Shown here: positions 34,403 through 44,007 of the stretch, piece by piece
How positions within the stretch are numbered: the stretch's first letter is position 1
Layout: every line of letters begins with the position of its first letter
Assembly: GCA_027625095.1 (NCBI GenBank)
Contig: JAQBXN010000024.1
Span: 16,852 to 80,851, forward strand
Direction of reading: 5' to 3'
Source: Planctomycetota bacterium
GTDB taxonomy: Bacteria > Planctomycetota > PUPC01 > JACPCR01
Length of the DNA stretch: 64,000 nt
Notes under the pieces: generated by a model
Databases searched by the model: none
Told to the model about the DNA's origin: nothing
The model's input: the letters and a program-made list of their open reading frames with translations, nothing else
Made by a program: the position numbers and the translations under genes

Positions 34403-35434
34403 CTACTTGGCGACTTTGATCACAACCTTCCCTGTCTGCTGGCCGGACTCAAGGTACCGATGCATGTCGGCGACTTCATTCAGTGACGCCACGCGATCGA
34501 TCACTGGCCGGCCGAGTCGGCCGGCCTCCATCTGAGCGAGGATAGCTCGAAGTTCGGTTCGCGTTCCGAGGGTTGAACCGAGCACGCTTTGGCTGCGGCG
34601 ATAAAGCGTGGCGAGGTTGATAGTGACCTCCGCGCCGGTGGTCGTGCCGCAGACGACCAGTCTGCCGCCGGTGGCGAGAGCAGCCATATCGTCCCCAAAA
34701 GTTGCGGCGCCTGCATGATCGAAAACGACTGCGCAGCCCTCACCACCGGTCAACTCGAGAACGCGTTCCGACACGTTTTCATCCCTGTAATTGATGACCT
34801 CGTCCGCGCCTTGAGTACGTGCGTGTTCGAGTTTTGCGGAGGTGCTCGACGTGGCGATGACTCTTGCTCCGAGCATCCGGGATATCTGAATGGCCGCAGT
34901 ACTCACTCCGCTGCCCGCCGCCTGGATGAGGACGGTTTCTCCCGCTTGCAGATTTGCACGGGCGATCAGCATGTGCCAGGCCGTGATGTAGTTGACAGGG
35001 ACGGCCGCGGCTTCCTCCCACGAGAGGCCCGCTGGTTTTGGAATGCAGTTGATCGCAGGAACGGCACATTTCTCTGCATAGGCCCCGTCACGATGCGCGC
35101 CGAGAAATTGAAAGCCGGCGGACATCGGATCGATCCCGCTCTCAGTAGCGGCTGTGTTCTTCTTGCCGACGCAGGGGTAGACGACGACTTCGTCTCCAGG
35201 CTGTAGCGCACTTAGCTCACCCGCTTCAGCAACCACGCCGGCCATGTCTGTCCCAGGCACGAGCGGCAGTGGGAACGGCCGTGCCCCGCCCATGCGGACC
35301 CAGATGTCGAGATGATTCAGTCCCCCGGCTTTGACAGCGATGATGACTTCATCGTGCTTCGGTCGCGGATCGGGTCGCTCAACGACTATCAGGTTTTCCG
35401 GGCCACCGTGTTTTTCTAACCATACTGCTTTCAT
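34403..35434 (-). CDS. Zinc-type alcohol dehydrogenase / quinone oxidoreductase (MDR family)
   Basis: The 343-residue protein has the MDR catalytic domain (GLNHLDIWVRMGGARPFPLP and VPGTDMAGVVAEAG) and the NAD(P)-binding motif ETVLIQAAGSGVSTAAIQIS. The four-cysteine structural zinc lobe of classical alcohol dehydrogenases is replaced by CVGKKNTAATESG with a single cysteine. It is closer to the zinc-poor quinone oxidoreductase and crotonyl-CoA reductase-like branches. The substrate is unknown. TGGAG lies six bases before the ATG. It lies between the TPR gene and the PQQ-type gene on the same strand. Confidence 0.9.
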   Translation of the reverse strand: MKAVWLEKHGGPENLIVVERPDPRPKHDEVIIAVKAGGLNHLDIWVRMGGARPFPLPLVPGTDMAGVVAEAGELSALQPGDEVVVYPCVGKKNTAATESGIDPMSAGFQFLGAHRDGAYAEKCAVPAINCIPKPAGLSWEEAAAVPVNYITAWHMLIARANLQAGETVLIQAAGSGVSTAAIQISRMLGARVIATSSTSAKLEHARTQGADEVINYRDENVSERVLELTGGEGCAVVFDHAGAATFGDDMAALATGGRLVVCGTTTGAEVTINLATLYRRSQSVLGSTLGTRTELRAILAQMEAGRLGRPVIDRVASLNEVADMHRYLESGQQTGKVVIKVAK

Positions 35435-35547
35435 GAGTGCTCCAGTTTTCTGTTAGATGGTAACTGATCCGGCGCGACAGCTTCTGCTTTCAATCTTGAT
35501 CTGAGTCTCCGGGATATTTTTATTCATGGCAAACCCAGGACAATCCA

Positions 35548-37008
35548 TCATTTAACCTTGAATGCATGCAGGGCGTCGCCGTGCCTCAGGTACAAGCGCC
35601 CTTCGGCGATTACAGGATAGGCCCAGGACTGGCCGCCGCCCCCACGCGGCAGACGGAACTGTCCTGTCAGATTGAGGCCGGTGGGTGTGGCTTTAGCCAA
35701 TCCGACTCTTGCGCCTTCGTTATAGAGAAAGAGCATGCCATCGGCATAGATGACTGAGCCTTTACCGACTCCGCGTTCGGCATACTTGAGCTCGCCGTTG
35801 CTTGCATCCAGGCAGATCCACTGGGAACCATGAGCATTGTGCGCGGAGCCATAAAGATAGCCATCTACCCAGACAACACCCCCGTGATGATTATCGAGTT
35901 CGGTAGTCTCCCAAACTTTGCTGACGGAGGCGCCGTCACGGCTGGCGTTCAATTTGAGAAGGACGCTCCCCTTGCCGTAGCCGCTGGAAATGAAGATGTT
36001 TCCCTTTTCAAAAATCGGAGTCGGTGCGGTGGCGCCATGAGCGGTTGGATGATCGAACTTCCACAGGAGTTTTCCAGTGCTGGCCTGGATACCCACGGCT
36101 GCTCCTTCCGTCATCGTCACAATCTGCGTGAGCCCGCCGTGGTTAACCAGGATTGGTGAGGCGTATCCGGGTTTCTGGCCCACGGAGTTGCAAGTCCAGA
36201 TTTCAGCCCCCGTATTTTTATTGAGCGCGACGACGCCTCCCCGGCCGCCTGGATAACAGATTACTTTGTCATCGAAAACGAGCACTGATTCGGAGATGCC
36301 CCAGGTGATTTGCTGTCCGCCGTATTCCTGCAGCACGTTCCGATTCCATACTTCTTTTCCGGTGCCCCCTTCCAGGCATGCAAGATTGCCGTTGGGACTC
36401 ATGTAGTAGAGTTTGCCGTTGTCATAGGTCGGAGTGCCCCGTGACCCTGGCATGCCTGTGCCATAGCCTGGTCCGATAGCTTTGCTCCACTTCAGGCTGC
36501 CGTCATCATTTATTGCGATGACCGTGGCCTGGTTATTGACCCGACCTGCGAGGTAGATGGTGTTGCCGACAACCGCCACTGAACCATAACCATCGCCCAT
36601 TCCCTGGCTGGTCCAAAGGAGCGGTGGCCCTTCATCCGGCCATTGTTTCATCAGGCCCTGTTCCCTGGATTTACCGTCTCTGGCAGGGCCGCGTAACTGT
36701 GGCCAGATGTCGCTGTTTGAGTCTGTGGGTTGTGAACTTGTAGTTGCAGTTGCAATTGCAGTTACCTTCTTCACGGTCTCGCCTTTAACCCAGCCGCGCT
36801 TGCCGTTGAGATCGACACCAATCCACGCATCGCGAACTTTGAGAACCTTCATCTGATCACCCTGCATTGCCGTAGCTGTTACCTTCGTGCCAAGAGAAAG
36901 CTTTACGCTTTCCGCAGTGACCTCAACGGTATCCCCGACCTGAATCTGGGCATGAATTGTATCTGCTGCAAAAACGACAAAAGCCAACGCTATCAAACTG
37001 TGTCGCAT
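35548..37008 (-). CDS. Exported SH3-like / PQQ-type beta-propeller protein
   Basis: After a signal peptide (MRHSLIALAFVVFAADTIHA), residues 22-80 form an SH3b-like domain (VGDTVEVTAESVKLSLGTKV and WIGVDLNGKRGWVKGE). A linker and the PVC-typical WPQLRGPARDGKSREQGL segment introduce an eight-blade PQQ-like propeller with repeats such as VAVVGNTIYLAGRVN, YYMSPNGNLACLEGGTGKEV and SGYGKGSVLLKLNASRDG. The RGPxRDG start is common in planctomycete and verrucomicrobial proteins annotated as PQQ-binding. The catalytic Ca/PQQ residues of true dehydrogenases are not evident, so it is more likely structural or binding. AGGAG precedes the ATG. Confidence 0.87.
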   Translation of the reverse strand: MRHSLIALAFVVFAADTIHAQIQVGDTVEVTAESVKLSLGTKVTATAMQGDQMKVLKVRDAWIGVDLNGKRGWVKGETVKKVTAIATATTSSQPTDSNSDIWPQLRGPARDGKSREQGLMKQWPDEGPPLLWTSQGMGDGYGSVAVVGNTIYLAGRVNNQATVIAINDDGSLKWSKAIGPGYGTGMPGSRGTPTYDNGKLYYMSPNGNLACLEGGTGKEVWNRNVLQEYGGQQITWGISESVLVFDDKVICYPGGRGGVVALNKNTGAEIWTCNSVGQKPGYASPILVNHGGLTQIVTMTEGAAVGIQASTGKLLWKFDHPTAHGATAPTPIFEKGNIFISSGYGKGSVLLKLNASRDGASVSKVWETTELDNHHGGVVWVDGYLYGSAHNAHGSQWICLDASNGELKYAERGVGKGSVIYADGMLFLYNEGARVGLAKATPTGLNLTGQFRLPRGGGGQSWAYPVIAEGRLYLRHGDALHAFKVK

Positions 37009-37096
37009 CTTTTGCTCCTGATCACTCTACAGTATTAAGGGGGAAAGATGTTACGTTAACGAGACGGCCGCGTCCGCCATGCCAACTAACAAACGC

Positions 37097-37873
37097 TTAC
37101 AAATTGGCCAGAATTCTGATCACGTATTCCCGGGCCGAGAGGGTTGCCGGCGTGAGCGGCGCCCAGTCTACGTGCTCTAACTCTACGACGAGATAGCCTT
37201 GGTAGTTCGCGTCGAGGAGCAGCTTCAGGAGCGGCTCAAATGGAAGCTCTCCGTCACCGAACGGAACCGGTTTATCGCCAATCTGATCACGTAAATGAAC
37301 GAGACCAATGCGTTCAGGGAAGGTTTCTGCCAGGGCCATGACATCTTCTCCCGCTGCCAGAAGGTGGCCGGTGTCCAATAGGATTTTCGCCCGCTCCGGG
37401 ACTTCGGGCATCACTGCCTTGTAGTCATCGAGACCTTCCAGCCGATTACCTTTGTGGTTGCCCAGATTCAGAGTGAATCCCGGCACACGCTCAAGAAGGG
37501 TGTTGACGCCTTCAATGAAATCTTCCAGCGCCTCGTCATTCCTTTCGCCTCCCTTTGTGTTTGCACAAGAAAGCCTCAGTGCACGTGCGAGATGGATATC
37601 CCACTCAATCTGCCTGAGGTTATAGGCCAGGTTGCGCTCGTCACTGTCGGCCTTGCGGCCGGTAATGTTGCGGATGTTGAGTCCGCTCAGGGTGATTTCG
37701 GTTTCGTCGAGCTTTTCTCGAACGCGGCGCACGGACCAGTCAGGATGTACCGGCGAGCTCTCAGTCCAGGTGCGGAAGAGTTCGATGCTGTCGAAGCCGG
37801 CATCTTTGGTGAGTTGGAGGGCTTCGGGGAGAAGATATTCAGGACAGACGGTGGTGCTGCAGGAAAGTTTCAT
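37097..37873 (-). CDS. Sugar phosphate isomerase/epimerase-type TIM barrel
   Basis: The 258-residue protein belongs to the AP-endonuclease-2/xylose-isomerase-like TIM-barrel group. It has MKLSCSTTVCPEYLLPEAL, AGFDSIELFRTWTES, the metal-ligand region ILLDTGHLLAAGED, GLVHLRDQIGDKPVPFGDGE and YLVVELEHVD. The Asp/His/Glu set expected for a divalent metal is present; however, the first Glu of the site appears as Asn in TLNLGNHKGNRL, so the metal coordination or activity may differ. The substrate is unknown; neighbouring genes suggest carbohydrate breakdown. Confidence 0.85.
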   Translation of the reverse strand: MKLSCSTTVCPEYLLPEALQLTKDAGFDSIELFRTWTESSPVHPDWSVRRVREKLDETEITLSGLNIRNITGRKADSDERNLAYNLRQIEWDIHLARALRLSCANTKGGERNDEALEDFIEGVNTLLERVPGFTLNLGNHKGNRLEGLDDYKAVMPEVPERAKILLDTGHLLAAGEDVMALAETFPERIGLVHLRDQIGDKPVPFGDGELPFEPLLKLLLDANYQGYLVVELEHVDWAPLTPATLSAREYVIRILANL

Positions 37874-38019
37874 GTGGTGACCTGGAATGCGGATACTTGT
37901 TTCGACATCCTTCGACAGACTCAGTTTTTCAGCAAGTGATGTGGCATAGTGTCCCTCGTTTAGTGAAGTCTGTAATCTGACTCACGTGAGAAACTAAAGC
38001 CAGACCAGTAGCGCCAGTC

Positions 38020-40659
38020 TCAATCCACAAAGATGAATTCATTCAGGTTCAGGATGCCACGACATGTATTTGGGAGACCGTGGGACGTTGCATAGACGGA
38101 CAGGATAGCCAGTTCCGATTCAGTCGGTTTTCTGCTGAGCGCGAGCTCAAAAGCGCGTTCGATCTGGGCGCCAGCTTCCGAATATTCCTTTGAGATGCGA
38201 GCTGCGAAGTGCTCCGACATGGCAGTGATGAATTTGTTATTCAACAAAGAGAGCGCGGATATCGGAGTGAGGGTTTCATCCCGTTTGGCAACCATCAGGG
38301 ACGGGTCTGCGCAGTCGAGCGTTTCCATGAAAGGTTGCTGTGACGAGCGTGGCAGGAAACGATAGACGGACCGGCGATGCGTCGTTGGATCATTCGGGTC
38401 GTGCTTGGCGTATTCGTAGTGAGGTGAGTGTTCGGTCAATTCGAGAACAAAATCGCGGAACCCAGGCCCATACATTGTGTTGTCCAGTTTGCCGCTGACT
38501 GCGAGTACGGAATCTCTGACACTTTCGGCGTCGAGGCGACGGCGGTTCATTCGCCAGAGGTAAACGTTGTCGCTGTCGACGGCCGCGTTCTCCGGGCGGG
38601 ATGCGGAAGACTGGCGATAGGTTGCGCTATTTAAGATGGTCCGGTGAAGGGCCTTCAAGGACTGGCCGCCGTCTCGGAACTCGACTGCCAGCCAGTCGAG
38701 GAGTTTGGGATGGCTGGGCAGTTGTCCCATCTTGCCGAAGTCGTTTGGTGTATCGACCAGGCCTCGGCCAAAGTGATTCTGCCACACTCGATTCACAATG
38801 GAACGCCAGGTCAGAGGATTGCGTTCCTCGGTAATCCATTCGGCCAGGGCTTTCCGGCGATCTCCTTCGGTGTGATTTTCAGGAAGAGCAAATCTTGCAC
38901 TCATTCCGGAAATAAAGGGCACTGTGCCCGGCCCGGCTTCACTGTCCGGGTTAGTGACATCCCCTCGCTTCAGAATCCGGATTATTCGGGGCTTGCCTTT
39001 GGTCGGCTGGTGGCCGCCTTGGGGGGCGAAGTCTGTGGCCGCGGCGTAGACCATTTTACCGTTGGGCAAAGAGGCTTGGGATTTCTTGGTCTCCTCTAAT
39101 GCTTTTTCAAGTTCTTCCCTTTCCCTTGTCAACTCCGGCGTAAAAATCCTGGAATGCAGAGCCGTTCGCTCTGACTGAATTTTTGCGAGGTCTTCGGCCG
39201 CCTTGGGGTCAGCCAGTTTGTAGTGGAGACCATCTACGAGGTTCGTTCGCCGCCAACGCACGGGGGCTTCAATGGAATCCAGCGAACTCACCGTCTTGCC
39301 GAGGGCGATGTTCCTGCCCTCTTTGTCCAATATCTTCAGTTCCGCCAGAGCGAGGATGTAGTCATTGCTTCGGAGGGCAAGTTTGGTTGCCGTTACCCTG
39401 ATGTACCTGGTTGCAACTCCACCGGCTTCCACCCGCTGTGGCAGGACGCCCGGATTGGCGACGTCGGCCTTTGTGTGGTCAGCCAGCATCACTGTTTCCT
39501 TCGCGAAAGAGGGATCATCAGATGCCTCAATTTTGTATCGGACAGGAAAACCAAAGCCGGCGAGGATGTTGTTGAAGTTGTCATAACAGCCGATGTATTC
39601 GAGGCCGGATATTTCGGTTGGTTTGTCCAAATCTACCTGCACCCACTTGACGACATTCTGATTCTTCTCGATGTGACTGTGGTAGCCATACTCTGGGGTT
39701 TGAGAGCCGCCGACTCTTGCTTTCAATTCATCGATGCTCTTGTCGAGGGCAGACAACTTGCCGCCTGCCGCTTCGTTCATCTTGTCTTGAAAAGCCTTCA
39801 ATGCCTCCTGCTGCAGCTTCTGCTGTTCGGCCAGTTCCGTTCGCTTCTTCTCAACCGCGGGATCGGTGTCATAGGTTCTGTCTGCCCGGTCTACCGCTGC
39901 GAAAACCGCCTGCAGGCTGTAGTAGTGTTCCATGCTGACCGGATCGAACTTGTGGTCATGACAACGAGCGCACTGCACGGTCGTGCTGATGAAGGTATTC
40001 ATCACGGTACCGACCATGTCATCCCGGTCGAGGTTGCGGCTGCGGCGTCCGTCGATCTTGGATTCCGGAACTTCGACATGTCCGATGAAATCCCACGGTC
40101 CAGCCGCCAGAAAGCCGAGAGCGATGATGCCGTCCCGTTCGCCTGGGAAAAGGACATCGCCGGCAATCTGTTCCTTTACGAATTGCGAGTAGGGCTTGTC
40201 ATCATTAAAGGCGCGGATGACGTAGTCCCGGTAGGGCCATGCATTCGGACGCAACTTGTCTTTATCGTAGCCGTGCGAATCCCCGTAGTGCACCACATCG
40301 AGCCAATGCCGGGCCCATCGTTCACCGTACTGCCTGGAAGCCAGCAATTCATCGACGAGTTTTTCGTAAGCTTTGGAATCTTTGTTCGAAACGAATGCTT
40401 CCACCTGCTCCGGAGATGGAGGCAGTCCAATGAGATCGAAATAGAGCCTCCTGATAAGGGTGCGGGGCTCCGCGGCTGGGGAGGGGGCGAGGCCCTTTTC
40501 CTTTAACCTAGTGAGGATAAACCGATCTACGATTTCCGACGGATCGGTTGTGCGATCGATGCCTGGAACTGCCGGTCTCCACAGCTCACCCAGCGACCAC
40601 CAGGTCTCGGCGAGTAATGGGCCGCAGGACAAGAACACAAAAGGGAGGATTCGCAGCAT
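38020..40659 (-). CDS. DUF1549/DUF1553 protein with embedded discoidin-like domain
   Basis: The 879-residue exported protein (signal MLRILPFVFLSCGPLLA) has an N-terminal DUF1549 (RRLYFDLIGLPPSPEQVEAF and ERWARHWLDVVHYGDSHGYD). A middle region resembles an F5/8 type C (discoidin) domain (VQVDLDKPTEISGLEYIGC, then TRYIRVTATKLALRSND). The C-terminal DUF1553 includes NRVWQNHFGRGLVDTPNDFG and LSRKPTESELAILSVY. The planctomycete-type cytochrome c domain found at the front of many relatives is missing. These proteins are usually paired with a DUF1501 partner, present nearby at 42459 but on the other strand. Roles in sulfated or complex polysaccharide use have been proposed, not proven. Confidence 0.9.
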   Translation of the reverse strand: MLRILPFVFLSCGPLLAETWWSLGELWRPAVPGIDRTTDPSEIVDRFILTRLKEKGLAPSPAAEPRTLIRRLYFDLIGLPPSPEQVEAFVSNKDSKAYEKLVDELLASRQYGERWARHWLDVVHYGDSHGYDKDKLRPNAWPYRDYVIRAFNDDKPYSQFVKEQIAGDVLFPGERDGIIALGFLAAGPWDFIGHVEVPESKIDGRRSRNLDRDDMVGTVMNTFISTTVQCARCHDHKFDPVSMEHYYSLQAVFAAVDRADRTYDTDPAVEKKRTELAEQQKLQQEALKAFQDKMNEAAGGKLSALDKSIDELKARVGGSQTPEYGYHSHIEKNQNVVKWVQVDLDKPTEISGLEYIGCYDNFNNILAGFGFPVRYKIEASDDPSFAKETVMLADHTKADVANPGVLPQRVEAGGVATRYIRVTATKLALRSNDYILALAELKILDKEGRNIALGKTVSSLDSIEAPVRWRRTNLVDGLHYKLADPKAAEDLAKIQSERTALHSRIFTPELTREREELEKALEETKKSQASLPNGKMVYAAATDFAPQGGHQPTKGKPRIIRILKRGDVTNPDSEAGPGTVPFISGMSARFALPENHTEGDRRKALAEWITEERNPLTWRSIVNRVWQNHFGRGLVDTPNDFGKMGQLPSHPKLLDWLAVEFRDGGQSLKALHRTILNSATYRQSSASRPENAAVDSDNVYLWRMNRRRLDAESVRDSVLAVSGKLDNTMYGPGFRDFVLELTEHSPHYEYAKHDPNDPTTHRRSVYRFLPRSSQQPFMETLDCADPSLMVAKRDETLTPISALSLLNNKFITAMSEHFAARISKEYSEAGAQIERAFELALSRKPTESELAILSVYATSHGLPNTCRGILNLNEFIFVD

Positions 40660-40836
40660 ATTATTATTGGAGCGAATGGGTCGCTCTTTGCAATGCCCCG
40701 AACAATTCTACGGAGCGTCAGACTTCTTCCTGAAGAGAGTGATGGCAAAAGAAGTTTGGGCAAGAGAATTGAAAACAGGCCAGGAGAGACAGAGGGAAGG
40801 TGTAATAAAGTCTCGTTCCTTTGCCAATTCTGGCGC

Positions 40837-41469
40837 TTATTCTCCCTTGGCCGGTTTCGTTCCCGCCCATTTTGATCCTTGCACGAGCAGGCGATTGAAC
40901 TGCTCGTGCTTGCATGAGGGGCCGTCGTGCCCAAGAGCAAGGTAAAAGACGCGGCCTTCGCCCCATGGTTTCGTCCAGGCGACCGGCATGGCGCCGCCCT
41001 TCCATAGTGCGGTGGCCAGCACATGGACGCGTGGGTCGTAATCGAGAATGTACTGTTCGTCTCTAACGATAAATTCTTCCGGCACGTCTTGAGTGATTTC
41101 GTGTTCGGTATCTACCAGGCTGACCTGATAGTCGCGATAACGCGGGTGCGTGGTGAAGTGTCCACCGACGAGTGAACGGTATCCGGGCGAGCCGCGGAAT
41201 GAGTCGGCTGCGGAGTGGATGCCCGCGTAGCCGTTGCCCTTGCTCAACCAGTTGGAAAGTCCGTTGAGTTGAGCATCGGTAATCTCGCCGACGGTGTAGT
41301 GGAACACGAGAAGTTCATAATCAGCAAGGCTTGTAAGAACATCAAGATCTTCTTCAACGTAGGTGACGTCGAATCCATCCGCAGCTTCGAGCGCGGCTTT
41401 GGCGGCTGAACCAACAGCTTTGTAATCGTGAATAGCCCCGCCGGCGAATACGAGTGTCTTGAGTGACAT
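40837..41469 (-). CDS. ThuA-like domain protein
   Basis: The 210-residue protein is a ThuA (trehalose-utilisation type) class I glutamine-amidotransferase-fold protein: LKTLVFAGGAIHDYKAVGSA, YELLVFHYTVGEITDAQLNG, NGYAGIHSAADSFRGSPGY, and GEGRVFYLALGHDGPSCKH. The family often accompanies Gfo/Idh oxidoreductases in sugar catabolism; its chemistry is unsettled. I used the ATG at 41469, preceded by CAGGAGCAAAGCA. An upstream start would add 42 residues that overlap the divergent dioxygenase gene. Confidence 0.9.
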   Translation of the reverse strand: MSLKTLVFAGGAIHDYKAVGSAAKAALEAADGFDVTYVEEDLDVLTSLADYELLVFHYTVGEITDAQLNGLSNWLSKGNGYAGIHSAADSFRGSPGYRSLVGGHFTTHPRYRDYQVSLVDTEHEITQDVPEEFIVRDEQYILDYDPRVHVLATALWKGGAMPVAWTKPWGEGRVFYLALGHDGPSCKHEQFNRLLVQGSKWAGTKPAKGE

Positions 41470-41625
41470 TGCTTTGCTCCTGTTTTGAAATGGAATTTCT
41501 GAGTGGCGCGAGAGGTTAGTGCTCGGGACTGCCGAAATCAAGCATTTGAGATCCAGGACGAAATCTGAAATAAAATGCGGGGAAATGGGCTTCATGCAAG
41601 GCCAACACTTCGTTACTCAGGAAAC

Positions 41626-42372
41626 ATGCACATGCCTGTCTTATCCAATGAAGACAAATCCTTCTTCAAAGCTAATGGCTATCTGGTCAAGAACGACACC
41701 CTTACGAAGGAGCAGATTGATGCCGCTCAGGACGCGTTGTGGAGTGGCATTGAAGCAGACCGCAAAGATCCTGAGACCTGGATCAACGCGGGCCCCATGG
41801 CCCCGGTCCCGGGATCGCATCCAGCCATACGAGCGACAATGTTCGACTCTCCGATTTTTGATATGGCTGAGGAACTGGTCGGCAAAGGACTGCTGAATCA
41901 AGGCGGAGCGGGGCCGCATCTGCGTTATCCGTCCGGGCAACCTGAATGGTCTCCCCCTGAGCATGGGCATCTTGATGGTTACTACACGCCGACGAACGGT
42001 GTGCCTGAAGGGACAGTCGGCCGGTTCACGATTGCTGTAACCATTTATGTCGACGAGGTCGTTCCCCATGGTGGTGGCTTTACGGTCTGGCCGGGCTCGC
42101 ATCTCAAGGCATGTGAGTATTTCAAGGATCACTCACTGCTGAGCATCAGCGGCGGGGTAGGCAAAGATATAGGCGAATGCAAGGAAATCACGGGTCCTGC
42201 CGGCACGGTCTGCTTCTGGCATGGACGAATGTTCCACACCGGTGCCGCCAACAGCTCGGATCGTATTCGGATGGCCCTCATCGCTCGGCTTTCAAGGAAG
42301 GATATGTCTGATATCCTTTTCGAAGAACCGGACGATATTTGGGAAAGTTTTCCGGCGCTGCAGGAGGTGTAG
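41626..42372 (+). CDS. Phytanoyl-CoA dioxygenase (PhyH)-like Fe(II)/2-oxoglutarate oxygenase
   Basis: The 248-residue protein has a PhyH-type jelly roll. Iron ligands are likely the His and Asp of HGHLDGYYTPTNGV and the distal His in WHGRMFHTGAANSSDRIR, whose Arg would bind 2-oxoglutarate. The stretch VDEVVPHGGGFTVWPGSHLK is the usual family signature. Such enzymes hydroxylate a wide range of small molecules. GCTACGG-like sugar-gene neighbours are only suggestive. The ATG at 41626, five bases after a CAGGA-type ribosome binding site, is preferred over the long ORF start at 41575. It is divergent from thuA with a 156-base intergenic region. Confidence 0.88.
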   Translation: MHMPVLSNEDKSFFKANGYLVKNDTLTKEQIDAAQDALWSGIEADRKDPETWINAGPMAPVPGSHPAIRATMFDSPIFDMAEELVGKGLLNQGGAGPHLRYPSGQPEWSPPEHGHLDGYYTPTNGVPEGTVGRFTIAVTIYVDEVVPHGGGFTVWPGSHLKACEYFKDHSLLSISGGVGKDIGECKEITGPAGTVCFWHGRMFHTGAANSSDRIRMALIARLSRKDMSDILFEEPDDIWESFPALQEV

Positions 42373-42379
42373 TAATAGG

Positions 42380-42429
42380 GATGCGGGAGTTGGAGTAACG
42401 GCTATAGCCGTTACTCCAACTCCCGCATC
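42380..42429. repeat. Perfect 50-base palindrome
   Basis: A perfect inverted repeat with 25-base arms and no loop is centred between 42404 and 42405 (core ACGGCTATAGCCGT). It starts seven bases after the dioxygenase stop and ends 29 bases before the DUF1501 ATG. There is no T-run, so it is not a standard intrinsic terminator. It could attenuate or protect mRNA, or be a mobile REP-type element. Confidence 0.9.
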
Positions 42430-42458
42430 AATAGCCTCAAAGTTTTCGTACTGAGTTG

Positions 42459-43928
42459 ATGAAATCTTCCGAACACACAATCAACAGACGCGACTTTCTC
42501 TGGCAATCCGGGGGCGGTCTTGGGGGGATTGCCCTTGCCAGTCTGTTCAGTTCTGAAAAACTGAATGCCGCTGAGAAGAGACACAAGCTCGGCAGCCCGC
42601 AGTACGCTCCTAAGGCGAAACGGGTGGTGCAGATGTTCATGTCTGGTGCGGCGAGCCACGTGGACATGTTCGATTACAAACCGCGGCTGATTAAGGATCA
42701 TGGAAAGAAGTGGGATGCTGGTGAACAGGTAGAGCTGTTCCAGAGCAGCCCGGGCAATACAATGGCTTCGCCATGGGACTGGATGGAATACGGCAAATGC
42801 GGAAAACACTTGAATGATGTCGTATCGCCGCTTGGACAGCATGTGGATGACATGGCGTTTATTCACAACCTGGTAGGTAAGGCCGGGGTGCACAGCACGT
42901 CCACACTGCTGCAGGCGACCGGCTTTCAATTGCCTGGATTTCCGGCCATGGGCTCGTGGGTAAGTTACGGGCTGGGTAGCATGAATGAAAACCTGCCAAC
43001 CTTTGTGGTGCTGCCAGACCACCGCGGGTTTGCATCCAACGGCACGAAGAACTGGAGCTCAGCTTTTCTGCCGGCACAGCATCAAGGTGTCATTATTCAG
43101 CCTGGGGCGGACAATCCGATTACGGATCTGTTTCCCCAAGGAAAATACATCTCGAAAAAGGGTGATGCGGAATTGCAGTCTGTGATGGGCAAACTGAATC
43201 GGATGCACGAAAAGGATCGGCCAGGCGATTCGCGACTGAATGCCCGCATCCGTTCCTATGAACTCGCAGCGCGCATGCAGTTGAGCGCGCCCGAAGCGCT
43301 TGATGTGTCCAAAGAACCGGAACACATCAAGGAGATGTACGGACTGAATTTGGCGAGTAACAAATACCCGGCAAATATCAATACCCCCGAAGAGACTTAT
43401 TTCTTTGGGCAGAAATGTCTCCTCGCACGACGCCTTCTTGAGCGGGGAGTCCGGTTCGTTCAAATCTGGTCAGGGAACGACAATCGTTTTCCCCGGCGCA
43501 ACTGGGACTCCCACGAAGACATCAGCCGCGATCATGGCCCGCTGGCCCGCGGTTTTGCACACGGAGCGGCTGCGTTGATTGGGGATCTCAAACAACGTGG
43601 AATGCTTGAAGATACGCTCATTCTCTGGACTACAGAATTTGGCCGCATGCCGTGCAGCCAGGGCTCAAAGGGGCGCGATCACAATCCGTTCTGTTTTACA
43701 AACTGGCTGGCGGGCGGCGGTATCAAGGGAGGCGTCTCGTATGGCCCCAGCGATGAGTGGGGCTTCAAGCCGGCCGACCGAGACAGCCCAACTTACGTTT
43801 ACGATATCCATGCTACCATCCTGCATCTGCTCGGTATTAACCACGAGGCCTTGACAGTGCGGAATAACGGCATTGACCGGCGGCTGACGGATGTGCACGG
43901 CCACGTCATCCAGGACATTCTTGCATGA
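42459..43928 (+). CDS. DUF1501 protein with Tat-type signal
   Basis: The 489-residue protein begins with a twin-arginine signal (INRRDFLWQSGGGLGGIALA). It has the DUF1501 arylsulfatase-like core: MFMSGAASHVDMFDYKP, LPAQHQGVIIQPG, RFVQIWSGNDNRFPRRNWDSHEDI, LILWTTEFGRMPCSQGSKGRDHNP, and YDIHATILHLLGIN. These motifs carry the Asp, Glu and His residues that would bind metals in the alkaline-phosphatase fold. Its usual partner is a DUF1549/DUF1553 protein, here 1.8 kb away on the opposite strand. A TTG directly precedes the ATG; I used the ATG. Confidence 0.92.
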   Translation: MKSSEHTINRRDFLWQSGGGLGGIALASLFSSEKLNAAEKRHKLGSPQYAPKAKRVVQMFMSGAASHVDMFDYKPRLIKDHGKKWDAGEQVELFQSSPGNTMASPWDWMEYGKCGKHLNDVVSPLGQHVDDMAFIHNLVGKAGVHSTSTLLQATGFQLPGFPAMGSWVSYGLGSMNENLPTFVVLPDHRGFASNGTKNWSSAFLPAQHQGVIIQPGADNPITDLFPQGKYISKKGDAELQSVMGKLNRMHEKDRPGDSRLNARIRSYELAARMQLSAPEALDVSKEPEHIKEMYGLNLASNKYPANINTPEETYFFGQKCLLARRLLERGVRFVQIWSGNDNRFPRRNWDSHEDISRDHGPLARGFAHGAAALIGDLKQRGMLEDTLILWTTEFGRMPCSQGSKGRDHNPFCFTNWLAGGGIKGGVSYGPSDEWGFKPADRDSPTYVYDIHATILHLLGINHEALTVRNNGIDRRLTDVHGHVIQDILA

Positions 43929-44007
43929 GGCTTTGGGATTCACGCACATGAATCAAGCTGGTGGGGCAGCAAGATTCCCCCGTTTGTCGCGCCTGTCTGC
44001 CCCTCCC

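Noticed and set aside
39223..40506. A 427-codon plus-strand ORF
   Set aside because: It lies entirely opposite the well-supported DUF1549/DUF1553 gene and resembles no protein family.
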